Positions 24,881 to 34,997 of a stretch of DNA of 64,000 bases are shown piece after piece. The stretch's first letter is position 1, and each line of letters starts with the position of its first letter. The translations under genes were made by a program, and so were the position numbers. The notes under the pieces are model-generated. The model worked only from the letters and a program-made list of their open reading frames with translations. It did no database searches and was not told where the DNA came from. Location of the stretch: contig NC_065531.1 in the NCBI RefSeq assembly GCF_020184175.1, positions 4,361,213 through 4,425,212 of the forward strand, in the 5' to 3' direction. Source of the DNA: Aphis gossypii. Lineage: Eukaryota; Arthropoda; Insecta; Hemiptera; Aphididae.

Positions 24881-27315
24881 TTATTATTCAAAAAGTTTAT
24901 GTCATAGATACTTGAAAATTTGTATGGAATCATATGCTTTCTTAAAATCCACAAAAAGTATAATATGCACTTCTTTATTGAATTCCCACATTTTTTTAAA
25001 ATTCTACCTAAATCATAAAAAAATGATCTAAATGATCTCAATTGAACTTATTTTGTCTGAAACTTACCTGGTAATCTCATATTATTCCTTCCACAATTGG
25101 CTTTATTTTATGTAATACGCAATAAGTTAGGATTTTATAGGTTACATTTAGTAATAACATGCCTCTATAATTGTTACATATCTGGGATCATTATTTTTGT
25201 GAATATGGCACACTAGCGCAGTATTGCATTCCTCCAGGAGTCTTTCTTCCGACTAAATCTTTCAATAACATTGTGTATTCTTGATATTGTTTCCTCGTCT
25301 AATCTTTTTAATATTTCTCCTTGAATTTCATATTCTCCAGAAGATTTTTGATTTTTTAGCTTTTTTATTTGTTGTTTTATTTCTTCTCTATTTGGGGTTA
25401 GGCATTCACAAACATTGGATTCTACTATAGCCCATTCAAAAGTTTCTTCTGTTTTTAGCATTTGAGTAGTTCACAAAATATTGCTCCATTTTTCCAAAAT
25501 CTCTTCCTGTCCAGCTGTTAATGAACCATCATCATTTTTCAAAAACGTATTATGTATTCTGAATCCACTTCTTATCGAATTTACATTTTGTTACAACTGT
25601 CTCGTTCTATTCATTTTCGCGTCTGCTTCTGCTTCTTCCAATTATTGCTGAGTGTATTTTTGTTTTTCATTTCTGAATACTCTACTTACACTTTTCTAAC
25701 GGTTTTTATACGTAATTTCTTTCCTACTTTTATGTTGATCTCTATACCATTAAATTAATATCTTCTATCTTCTGATTTAAAGCTTTTTTACACATGTCAT
25801 TAAATCATGTTTTTTTAGCAGTCTTTAACTTTCCAACTGACGCGGCCCCGCGTAATAGCCATTTGAATTCAAACGGCATTTACGCGGAATGCCGCTAATT
25901 ACATTTCTTACCAACCGCCAGATGACGACGGACGACACCGACGTGCGATAACCGCATACGAACCAACCGAGCCGCCGACACCGCGAACCGGACCGAGACG
26001 AACCAGTCTTGAGACCCGCGCTTACCAGCACACAGCTAGTCGACTACATCCCCCTTTTTTTTTTCATCACAAATTTCGTTTCTTACAGGTTTTTTTTTGT
26101 TATTCGCTTGAGCTTGTTCTTACTGTTTTTTTTTTTAAATAAATATCTCCCACTTTCCCACAACCCGTGGTTTTAGTTTTTTATTTATTTTCCTTTCCTC
26201 AACACTCAACTCCTACACTCGTGACGCCGTGCCCACACCAGGACCCGCGTCACAACTTCTGACTCTATCACTACCTTTCTAGTACCTTTAATTTTCTTCC
26301 ATTTTGAGTCAATTGAGTCATTTATATCTGTATCTATCCTTCTAATTTTTCCGACATCTGATGTTTGAATCTTCCACAAGTATTCAAATTGTTTAGTCTA
26401 TCCGTATTATATTAATTTATCTATCACTATTCCTTTTTTGTGAGTAATCTTTTTTTATTTTGACTCTCAATTTTCCTTTATCTAAATAGTGATCCGAATC
26501 TACATCGGCTCCTTTTATTGTTCTTACTTCTTGAATACGGTTTTTGAATCTCATACTCACTATAATTGATTTGATTTACATGCCTTCTTTCAGGTGATAT
26601 CCATGTTCCCTTATGTATGTATAGTACAAGACCATTTTTACATGCAAAATCAATCAGTTTTAATCCATTATTATTAGTGGTTTTGTATAAGCTATGGTTA
26701 CCAATATTTGGCCTAAATATGGCCTCTTTAAAAATGTTTGCGTTTAGGTTACCTAAGACTATTCTTATTCTATATTGCGGTAGTGCAAATAATGTTGAGT
26801 CTACGCTATAATAGAAACCATCCTTTTTTTCCTGTAGCTTCGGAAGATACACGTATATTTATGATAGTTATGTCAAAAAACTATGCCTTCATTTTCAGCA
26901 CTGAGATTCTTAGGTTGACATCTTTAAATTATTTTTATATTATTTGGTATTAAGCTTTTATGTACTGCAAAACCAGTTCCAAACAGTCGTTGTTCATTAC
27001 ATTTACCATAAAGTATTGTTGTTTCTTGAATATCTAATATTACAGTTATTCCCACATAATTACTTGTAAAGCCACTATTTTTCATTTGTTTTTCTCTTTT
27101 TCTTTAATAATGCTCCGAGCCACTCTAGGTTTAAAAGAGCAAGTACATTCCATGTCCCAAACAATAAGCATTTTTTCCTATTTCCAGTCATATTATCCAA
27201 GTTCCACGTATCCGAGGCATGTATATTAGTTCCTGAACGGTGTTGTTTTAACTTGACAGGGTTATTAGCCCTGTGCATTACCCTCAATCTAGAGGACCAA
27301 GCTACTCCAATCACT
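24881..27315 (-). pseudogene. RTE-like non-LTR retrotransposon relic
   Basis: Minus-strand copy of the same kind of element as at 11.3-13.7 kb. The endonuclease start near 27150 reads LLFGTWNVLALLN. At 26852-26478 it reads VLGNLNANIFKEAI and GLKLIDFACKNGLVL and GTWISPERRHVNQI, the typical RTE endonuclease C-half. At 25461-25213 the linker/RT start reads IKKLKNQKSSGEYEIQGEIL. Around 24990-24930 the RT box A reads LFVDFKKAYDSI. Broken by many shifts, and interrupted by a solo LTR at 25838-26252. Confidence 0.78.
25838..26252. mobile_element. Solo LTR nested in the RTE-like relic
   Basis: A 415-bp, GC-rich block starting TGACGCGGCC and ending CCGCGTCA (TG...CA ends), flanked on both sides by CAAC (25834-25837 and 26253-26256). 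It contains an AAATAAATA signal near 26140. The 4-bp duplication and TG...CA termini suggest an LTR-retrotransposon solo LTR. Confidence 0.65.
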
Positions 27316-28220
27316 TAAGATCAGAGTAGGGCTCTTGCAGTGCGCTGGGCAATAGGGACGCCACTTTCCCAGCGCCAAATTTTCACCATCCATTGAAAAA
27401 TATATCCTAAGCTGACAAATCATCTCCGTTCAGAATCGTTTTTCATATACAATGATACTTATCATTGGATTCAAATTTAATATATCCATTATAGTGACTT
27501 ACTATACTCCAGAGCTTTAATAACTTGATCACTCTTTTTTATTGTTATTTATTTAAATTATCCCTCAACAGCAAAGGTCATTGAGATTTACTAAAGAAAT
27601 ATGCTATATAGAATTACTAACCTAAATTAAAACCTTACCTATATAGAATTCTTATTACACTATACTAACTTTCTAATAATTGTATATAAATTAAACAATT
27701 TAAAAAAAAATAAAACTAAAGAGTATCTACACTACATGCAGATACATCGGTACATGCATATGTCTTGTTTCTACTGAATATAGTTGACATAAGAATGTCA
27801 ATGTCAATTTGGTATTAGAATAAAAAAAAAAAAATAGTAGAAATTAAAAAATTAAAAAAATTAAAAATAGTTAGATTAAACTAATAATATAATATATATA
27901 TATTTTTTTTTTGTTATTATTTTTTTTATACATTTTTTCATAGCAATCGGTTGCTATAACAACCAGTTGTTATGAACAATCACCGTCTCAAATGGTAACA
28001 TTCTTGGTATCTTGGTGTCGGACAAATTAACAGAATGACCCCCAGCCATAAGACATATACATGGTCATATATGTAATTATGTGAGTGGCAAGCCAGAAAT
28101 AACATATAAGGCCAACCAACTTCAACAGAAAGTACCTGTCCCTATCCATTTATTCGAATTTATATATCACAATATAAATCGAATAAAAAGAGTTCCGAGA
28201 TACTGGAACACTAACCCATA
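27316..28220. other. Non-coding intron stretch left of the telomeric array
   Basis: AT-rich with low-complexity A-rich runs near 27820-27870 and 27900-27930. No telomeric repeats occur until 28221, so the change into the array is abrupt. Confidence 0.5.
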
Positions 28221-28248
28221 TTAAGGTAAGGTTAGGTTAGGTTAGGTT
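28221..28248 (+). repeat. Interstitial telomeric repeat, left boundary
   Basis: TTAAGG TAAGG followed by three TTAGG units and a TT. This is the insect telomeric motif in the same orientation as the array and forms its left limit. Confidence 0.85.
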
Positions 28249-28500
28249 GGTCTCCCGTGCGCATGAACATGCCATCGGGCGCGTCCCCAGGTTGCGGATA
28301 GGGGAACGTCCTGTAGATATGCAGGGTAGCCGCGAAATAAGCCATACCTCCGGGTAGGACGAATAAGCGGTCGCGGACAAGTTCACCACCGGTGGAACGA
28401 TCGGCCCCCGGTGCCCAGGCAGATCTGAACAACGGCAGTAAGAAGGACAGACGACGCGAGGCTGGCGTCGCCAGTGGAGGCCAAGCCAAAACCACAAATC

Positions 28501-30085
28501 ATGATGGACACAACTTACACACCTGAAGTTACTGCTACAGGGGTATCGGAGACCCCAGAGCCGGCGGTTGGGGGACGGTGATCGCCCCAAGTGTCGTCAT
28601 CGCCCTCAAGCACCCAAAGCGTAGAAGTGTTGAGGCAGGCTTCTACCGCCAGCAACGGAGCTGGTACTGCAACTGCTGGTAGTGTTGTGAAACAGGACAC
28701 TACCCTCGGACGAAACTCTGAGTCGGCTACTGAAAACGGATCAGCTGGAGGAAGTGGTAAGGACATACTCCGAGCGTGTGCTCCAGCGGACACGGGCGAC
28801 GGGATTTCCAAACTATCTAAGAGCGTCAGGTCGCTTAAGAATAGCGTCGCGACGCAAGACGGGGGTCTCAAGCTACTATTTCAGAAGGCAGAGTCACTCG
28901 AAATATATATGGAGAAGAGTCGCAGCCCGGCACTCAAAGAGGCCATTGAAGATCTGCTTGCTGTGGTGAAAGGGCTAAAGGACTGCAGAGAGCCCGTTAT
29001 ACTGGCAGTTAACGCTGTACTAACCAACACGCTGAGACTGCAGACGAATGGCAGGGATCTGTCGAACGCCAGCACTCAAGGCCCTAGTGTGTCGTGTCAG
29101 ACAGACAGAGTCACCACTCCGGCAACATGCACCATGGGCGTTCAAACTCCTTGCTGGTGGGACCTGGGTGGTCTCAAAGCTACCGATGTTATGCAGAGGG
29201 AGCAGTCGAATGGTCCTCCGGCCCGCTTGCCCAAGGACGATGAAGGTAAACCGAAGAGCACCGGAGAGAGCTCCTCATGGGCCGAGGTGACGAAGAAGAA
29301 AAAGAGGAAGAAGACGGCCACGATCCCTGCCTCTCTTGGGGCTACAGGCGGCAGCCTCAACAGTTGGTCACACGCCTGGTATGGCCGCCCCTACTAAAAC
29401 TGGTCAGCGCATCAGGTCACGTCCAGCGGCGATCCTGATCGACGTCAAGTCCGAAGACTTCCCGGCTCTTGCCAAAAAAATCCGAAGCGGCCTCGATCAC
29501 AACGCGATTGGCGACCGTGTTATTGGTATGCGGCAAGCGAAGGCTGGTGGTCTGCTTATTGAGGTCCGTGGCGATGTATCACAGGTGGAAGCGATTCGTT
29601 CGGAGATAGCGAGGTCGGCTGGCGAAGAAGTCACGGTGAAGACACTTCGTCAGAACTCGCTCCTTGAGATCAGGGACCTGGACCAGTGGACAACCGCCGA
29701 GGAGATTGCACTTGCGGTTGCCTCTTCAGTGGGCGTTGGTCGCGATGCCCTTAAAGTCCTGGGCATCCGGAAAAGCTTTGGGGGCTCGCAGAAGGCCGTG
29801 GTTCTGGCCCCATCCGCCTCGGTTCGCGGGTTACTAGCTTCTGGTAGGATAAAAGTCGGCATGGTCAGCTGCAGGGTCAAACTGTCTGACCAGAAATCTA
29901 GGTGCTATAGATGTATGGCCTTCGGACACATTGCCAGAGACTGTAGTGGTCCCGACAGGACGCTGTGTTGCAGACGGTGTGGCGAGGCCGGGCATAAGGC
30001 GGCCAGTTGCTGTGCTACTCCAGTAGCTGTACAGGAGTTTGCAAAACTCGTGGGTGCGGCTGGTGCGGAATCGTCGTCACAATGA
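28501..30085 (+). pseudogene. Element A ORF1 (gag-like, CCHC knuckles), broken
   Basis: Frame 1 opens at ATG 28501 (MMDTTYTPEVTATG...), meets TGA at 28579-28581, then reads on to a stop at 29397. The C-terminal half is in frame 2, entering between about 29336 and 29397, and ends with TGA at 30083-30085. The N-half is Ser/Thr-rich with a coiled-coil-like part; a K-rich stretch (VTKKKKRKK) precedes the shift. The C-half has the gag core (GMRQAKAGGLLIEVRGD) and two CCHC knuckles, CYRCMAFGHIARDC and CRRCGEAGHKAASC. Such ORF1 proteins bind element RNA and direct it to telomeres in TRAS/SART; that role is inferred from the family. One nonsense and one frameshift disable this copy. Element C has the same gene plan. 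Confidence 0.85.
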
Positions 30086-33000
30086 TGGTTCCAGCTTCAA
30101 ACTCGAGCTCCAGGAGCTCATCCCCTCGTATGGCCCTACGGGTGATACAGGTTAATCTCAACCACTGTTGGGCAGCACAACAGTTGTTGTCGCAAACAAT
30201 GGTTGAACGCGACGCCAGGGTGGCCCTGATCTCCGACTATGCCCGCAGGGTGTCGGATACGGAGCGGTGGGTATCTAGCTCGGACGGAAAGTGCGCCATC
30301 TTAGTCGCGGGCGACTTGGCCTTCGACGACCACGGTGCCGGCGTTGGCTTTGCGTGGGCTATCGTCAGTGGCACTTTGTTCTACAGTTGCTACTACACTC
30401 CCAACTGTTCTTTACCAGAGTTTTCCAGACGCTTTCCTAAGCGGTCTAGAGGCGTCTGTTCGTCTCCATCCCGGGGATCGGGCCGATCTCGTCGTTGCCG
30501 GCGACTTCAACGCTCACTCTGCGGAATGGGGCTCGGCAACCGACGACGCGAGAGGGTCTTTGCTCTCAGACTTTGCGTCGGCACTTGGCTTGTTGTTCTG
30601 TAACATTGGCTCCAGGCCGACGTACAGTCGTGTCAACACGGAGTCGGTGATAGACGTCACTATGGTGAGAACTCTACCTAGCCACCACCCGTTGGTTGTG
30701 GACTGGTCCGTGCTCGAGGACACGTACTCGGCTAGCGATCACCACTACATCACGTTCGCTATAGCTGCCACGGGAAGACGTCAGCCCTCTAGCGGTATTG
30801 GTGGCACTTCTTCTCTGCTCGGCTGGTCATTGAAGAAGCTCTGCCCCGAGGCGCTATCTGCGTACTGGGAGGTGGTGGGCGCACCGCCCCCGCTGCCACC
30901 GAATAGCACTGCGGACGCACACGCTGACAGGCTCTACGGACTGCTCTCTAAGGCTTGCGATGCGTCGATGCCGCGTAGGGCTGCGGTGAGAGGAAAGACT
31001 GCCGTCTACTGGTGGAGCAATGAAATCGCTGAGCTGCGGAAGGCTGCCATCGCTGCCCGCAGAAGATATCAGCGCGCTGGACGTAGATCACCGTCGAACT
31101 CGCGAGAAGGTGAACGCGATGCGTATGGCAAAGCCAGGTCTGACCTCAAACGTGCCATCAGGAAAGCCCAAGAAGAAAGTTGGAAGAAACTCTGTCTGTC
31201 CGTGGACAACGACCCTTGGGGCGTACCATATAGGGTAGTGACCAAAAGGCTCGGTCGTCGCGCTCCGGCCCTTGACCGGGATACGGCTGCCAACGTTGCT
31301 CGCGGACTATTCCCGTCGCCACCTCCCACGGACTGGGACAACATTCCTTTGGTCAATGAGGAGTTGGCGGTCCTCGCAGACATTTCGGATGTCACCCCGC
31401 TAGTGCCACTCGTCACCACGGATGAAGTGGAGCGGGCGATCTCCAGGTTGCCGACGGGCAAAGCGCCGGGACCTGATCGGGTGCCTAACGAAATAATTCG
31501 GTTGGCTTTCAAACGTTTCCCGGAGGAGTTCGTCGACTGCTATAACGCTTGCCTCACCGGTGGTACCTTCCCTCATAGATGGAAAAGTGCGAACCTGGTT
31601 CTGCTGCACAAGGGCCAGGGCAGACCTCGTGATCTTCCGTCCAGTTTCCGTCCAATTAGTCTCCTGGACGGGGCTGGTAAGGTGTTCGAGAGAGTCTTGC
31701 TTAACAGGTTGGAGGAGCACGTGTCCAGGGTTGGAGCTATTAGCGACGCGCAGTATGGCTTTAGACGAGCGAAATCGACCACGAATGCGATAGAAGAAGT
31801 TCTGAGCGCAGCTAGAAGAGCTGCGCGCGGCCCTGTGCAGGATAGGGACTTGTGTGTGCTGGTGACGTTGGATGTCAAAAATGCTTTCAACTCGGCACCC
31901 TGGAGTCTCATCGACAAGGCGCTTCGCAGATGTGCGGTCCCAGCATACCTTACCCTAGTCCTGAGGTCGTACATGTGTGCCAGAAGTCTGGTGGTGAACG
32001 AGGACTTGTGCCTGCCCGTCACGTGCGGTGTCCCTCAGGGATCGGTCCTCGGTCCCACCCTGTGGAACTTGTTTTATGACGGTATTTTGAGACTACAGGT
32101 ACGCGAAGGGATTAAGCTTGTAGCGTTTGCGGACGACGTGGCGGTGGTTGCTATGGCGCACAACTCGGAATTAGTGGAGCGGGTAGTCAATCCAACGCTC
32201 GAAGATATCGCCGACTGGATGTCCTCTAATGGTCTTCAATTGGCTCCGGAGAAGTCGGAGTGCGTGGTGTTGACCAATAAGAAAGCCTACCGTGCGCCTA
32301 ACCTGTCGCTCCAAGGTTGTCAGGTCCCTGTGAAGAAAGCCATCAGGTATCTGGGTGTCCGGCTAGACACCAGGCTATCGTTTGTGGACCACATCGGGTC
32401 CGCGGCGGCTGGGGCCAAGAAGGCGGCGGCCGCGCTCGGGAGGCTCATGCCCAACGTCGGTGGTCCCTCACAGGCAAAGCGCTCGCTTCTGATGAGCGTT
32501 GTTCACAGCCGGCTTCTGTATGGTGCTGCGGTCTGGTCCGAGCCCGCCTTGAAGACGCAGAAGAACAAGAACATGCTCTTGCAGGCTCAGAGGTGCGCTG
32601 CGCTTAAGGTGGCTAGATGCTATCGCACCGTGTCAGACATGGCATCCCTGGTGCTGGCCAGGATGCCCCCGGCCTTCCTGCAGGCCGAGGACAGAAAGAA
32701 TGCGGTGGCGGCAAAAACAACCGGTGCCGTGCTGTTGAAGCGAGAAACCACGGCAAGGATGATCTCAAGCTGGCAGATGGTGTGGGACTCGACGTCAAAG
32801 GCTGCATGGACTAGGCGCCTTATCCCAGACCTGTCGAGGTGGTGGCACCGTGGGCCGAGAGCGATCAGCTTCCACATGGCCCAAGCCCTCACGGGGCATG
32901 GCTGCTTCCAGCAGTACCTATGGGCTAGGAGTAGGGCGCACACTCCAGCCTGTTTCCACCGCCCGGCGGAAGTGGACGACGTCGAACATACACTGTTCAT

Positions 33001-33250
33001 CTGTATGTTCTGGAATGCGGAAAGACGAGAGTTGGTGGAGTCCTTGAAACGACAAGCCCGGCCGGAGGATGTGATGGACCTGTTGTGCGAACCAGTGGTC
33101 TCCGAGCATCCTGTGGATCCCCAACAAAGGATGAGGATTCTGGATACCGCAAGGAAACGGAAGGTGCTCTTCATGAAAATGGTTGAAGACATTATCGGTC
33201 GTAAGGAAGAGTGGAAAAGGGCCAGGCAGCGAGTCGTCGCAGAAGCTTAA
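30082..33250 (+). pseudogene. Element A ORF2 (endonuclease-reverse transcriptase), one frameshift
   Basis: Starts ATG at 30082 in frame 1, overlapping the ORF1 stop as ATGA. The endonuclease begins RVIQVNLNHCWAAQQLL and continues to NCSLPEF, where the frame shifts (about 30415-30435) to frame 2, open to TAA at 33250. Frame 2 holds the endonuclease core AGDFNAHSAEWGS and ASDHHYI, then the RT boxes KAPGPDRVPNEII, FRPISLLDGAGKVFERVL, QYGFRRAKST, LDVKNAFNSAPW, GVPQGSVLGPTLWN and FADD (32126-32137). Near the end the zinc motif region reads ACFHRPAEVDDVEHTLFIC, in which the second Cys of the usual CxxC is Arg. The enzyme would nick telomeric DNA and prime reverse transcription from it. Restriction to a single shift suggests recent loss. 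Confidence 0.88.
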
Positions 33251-33350
33251 CTTTATTTTCGTTCATTATAACTATGTGTTATGTTATGTCTAAGTTTATA
33301 TTCACATAAGATTAGAGGAATTTTGTTTGTTGTGGGCTGAACTGGCCAAT

Positions 33351-33370
33351 CAGGGAGGTTAGAGGCCCCC
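33351..33370 (+). promoter_or_regulatory. Conserved 3' UTR motif, element A
   Basis: CAGGGAGGTTAGAGGCCCCC, almost identical in elements B (about 37944) and C (42837) despite poor similarity of the surrounding UTRs. It contains GGTTAG, a telomere unit. Role unknown; see findings. Confidence 0.6.
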
Positions 33371-33442
33371 ATTTTTTGTACATTTTCATTACCTATGTTG
33401 TTTTTGTAATGTCTGTTGCTGTATTTTATTATAATAAATGAT

Positions 33443-33493
33443 GCGGACAGGGAGGCCGCATTGGGGAAACCTATTTCCCTCCCTGTTTCGCGG
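33443..33493 (+). promoter_or_regulatory. 3'-terminal stem-loop, element A
   Basis: Arms GCGGACAGGGAGG and CCTCCCTGTTTCGC pair with one bulge and G-U pairs, directly after AATAAATGATG and about 10 nt before the poly(A). The same structure with changed but paired bases occurs in B, C and D, suggesting recognition by the element's reverse transcriptase. Confidence 0.72.
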
Positions 33494-33567
33494 TTCAAAA
33501 AGGAAAAAAAAAAAAAAAAAAAGGGTTCGGAAATTCTGTTACCGCATCAGGGGATTCGGACCCCCAG

Positions 33568-34997
33568 ATGCCGGCAGTCGGGAGTGAGCAAGTGGGCTCC
33601 CGGGGGTCATCATCCATCGACCACAGGACTACAGGGGTGGACAGCCAGGCCCCTGTCAGCCTAAAGACTACTAGTGCTGATGGACTTGCGGGCAAACTCG
33701 CAGCGTCCAAGAAAACGCAGAAGGAACCTTCTACCCCACCGATGGTACTGGCTATGATTAAATTAAGAGCCTTAGTTATGTCCCAAAACGACATAATAAA
33801 TAAGTTGTGTACTGAAGCTGATATCCTAGAGCAAACCTTGTCTCTCACAAGAAGCGAGAGGGTCAAAGACGGAATCTCTAAAATTGTGTCCTCTGTTGAA
33901 GAGCTTGCTCAAAACAGACAACCCCTGCACAGCGCCCTCAACGATGCCCTCCAACTCGCACAGCAGTACCCCCAGCCAACGCAACCTTCGAAAATGGCTA
34001 GCAACCAATGTTCCAGCCAAGCAGATCCGAAACCGCCTCTGAAATTGGACACCTACCACGCAGACGTACAAGTCAGGCTAGACCGCCAGGACGAGAAACT
34101 CGAAACCATAATGGCCTGTCTTCAAAAACTGCAACGGGAAAACAGCTGCGACGAATCCCACGGAAGGGCGAAGGACAAACAGCCAAAACCCAAGAAGGAG
34201 ACTCGGAAAATTGAGACGATAGTGGACCACACGGCAGAATTGAATGCACCGACTAATGTTCCATGGACTGAAGTAGTAAAGAGGAACAACCACAAAGGCA
34301 AACAACGCCACAGACCAGAGGCTGTCGTGGTCCAAGCCGAGGGCCTCACGTTCACTGACATGCTGAAGAAGGTCAAAGCAGACAGGGAAGTACAAACGAT
34401 TAGCGCAAATTTCACTGGGATATCCATGACAAGGGCTGGCCATCTCAGAGTGGTCCTTAATAAGGGAACGTCAGATAGGGAAATCATCTCCAGAACGCTG
34501 CAGAACGCAATCGGTAACAACGCCAAATCTATCACCTTTAAAGACTTGACTGAGGTTCAGATAAGCGACGTTGACGAGGAGGCAACAGACTTACAGCCAT
34601 TGCGGAAAAAATAGGCAATATCGACTCAGTGAGCATTGCCAGCAAAAGGAAGGTGGGAAGAGGAGTCCAGCTAGTGTACGTCTCCATCCCCTCGGCAGTC
34701 GCTCACAAAGTCACTCCAAGACTCAGGATAGGTTACACTAACTGCAGAACCAAACAAATGACAGAGGTGAAAAAATGTTTTAAATGCCAGGCCTTCGGTC
34801 ATACCCGCTCCAGCTGCACTGGGACAGAAGTGGAGGACCGATGCTGGAAATGCGGCGAGATCGGACACAAGAGTCGTGACTGCGAGGGGAATCCCAAATG
34901 CTTCCTCTGTAAAAAAGAAGCAACAGACGACCATATCCTGGGCAGCTATAAATGTCACGTCTACAGGCGGGCACTGGAAGCAACCAAGACAAAATAA
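33568..34997 (+). pseudogene. Element B ORF1 (gag-like, three zinc knuckles), frameshifted
   Basis: Frame 1 starts at ATG 33568 (MPAVGSEQVGSRGSS...) and runs to a stop at 34614. The rest is in frame 3 from about 34600 (open from 34629) to TAA at 34995-34997. Predicted regions in order: polar N-terminus, coiled-coil-like segment, the box VPWTEVVKRNNHKGK shared with A and C, then knuckles CFKCQAFGHTRSSC, CWKCGEIGHKSRDC and a third Cys cluster starting CFLCKKEA. One frameshift disables it. Restoring function cannot be assumed. Confidence 0.84.

Larger units (their letters stand above)
28249..33522 (+). mobile_element. Element A: TRAS/SART-like (R1 clade) telomeric retrotransposon
   Basis: About 5.3 kb from GGTCTCCCG just after TTAGG repeats to a 19-nt poly(A) at 33504-33522. 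It has a 5' leader of about 250 nt, a gag-like ORF1, an ORF2 with endonuclease, reverse transcriptase and C-terminal zinc motif, and a 3' UTR with a terminal stem-loop. R1-clade elements of the TRAS and SART groups are known to insert into TTAGG repeats. ORF1 carries a stop and a frameshift, ORF2 one frameshift, so this copy is inactive but young-looking. Related to element C; more distant from B. Confidence 0.88.
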
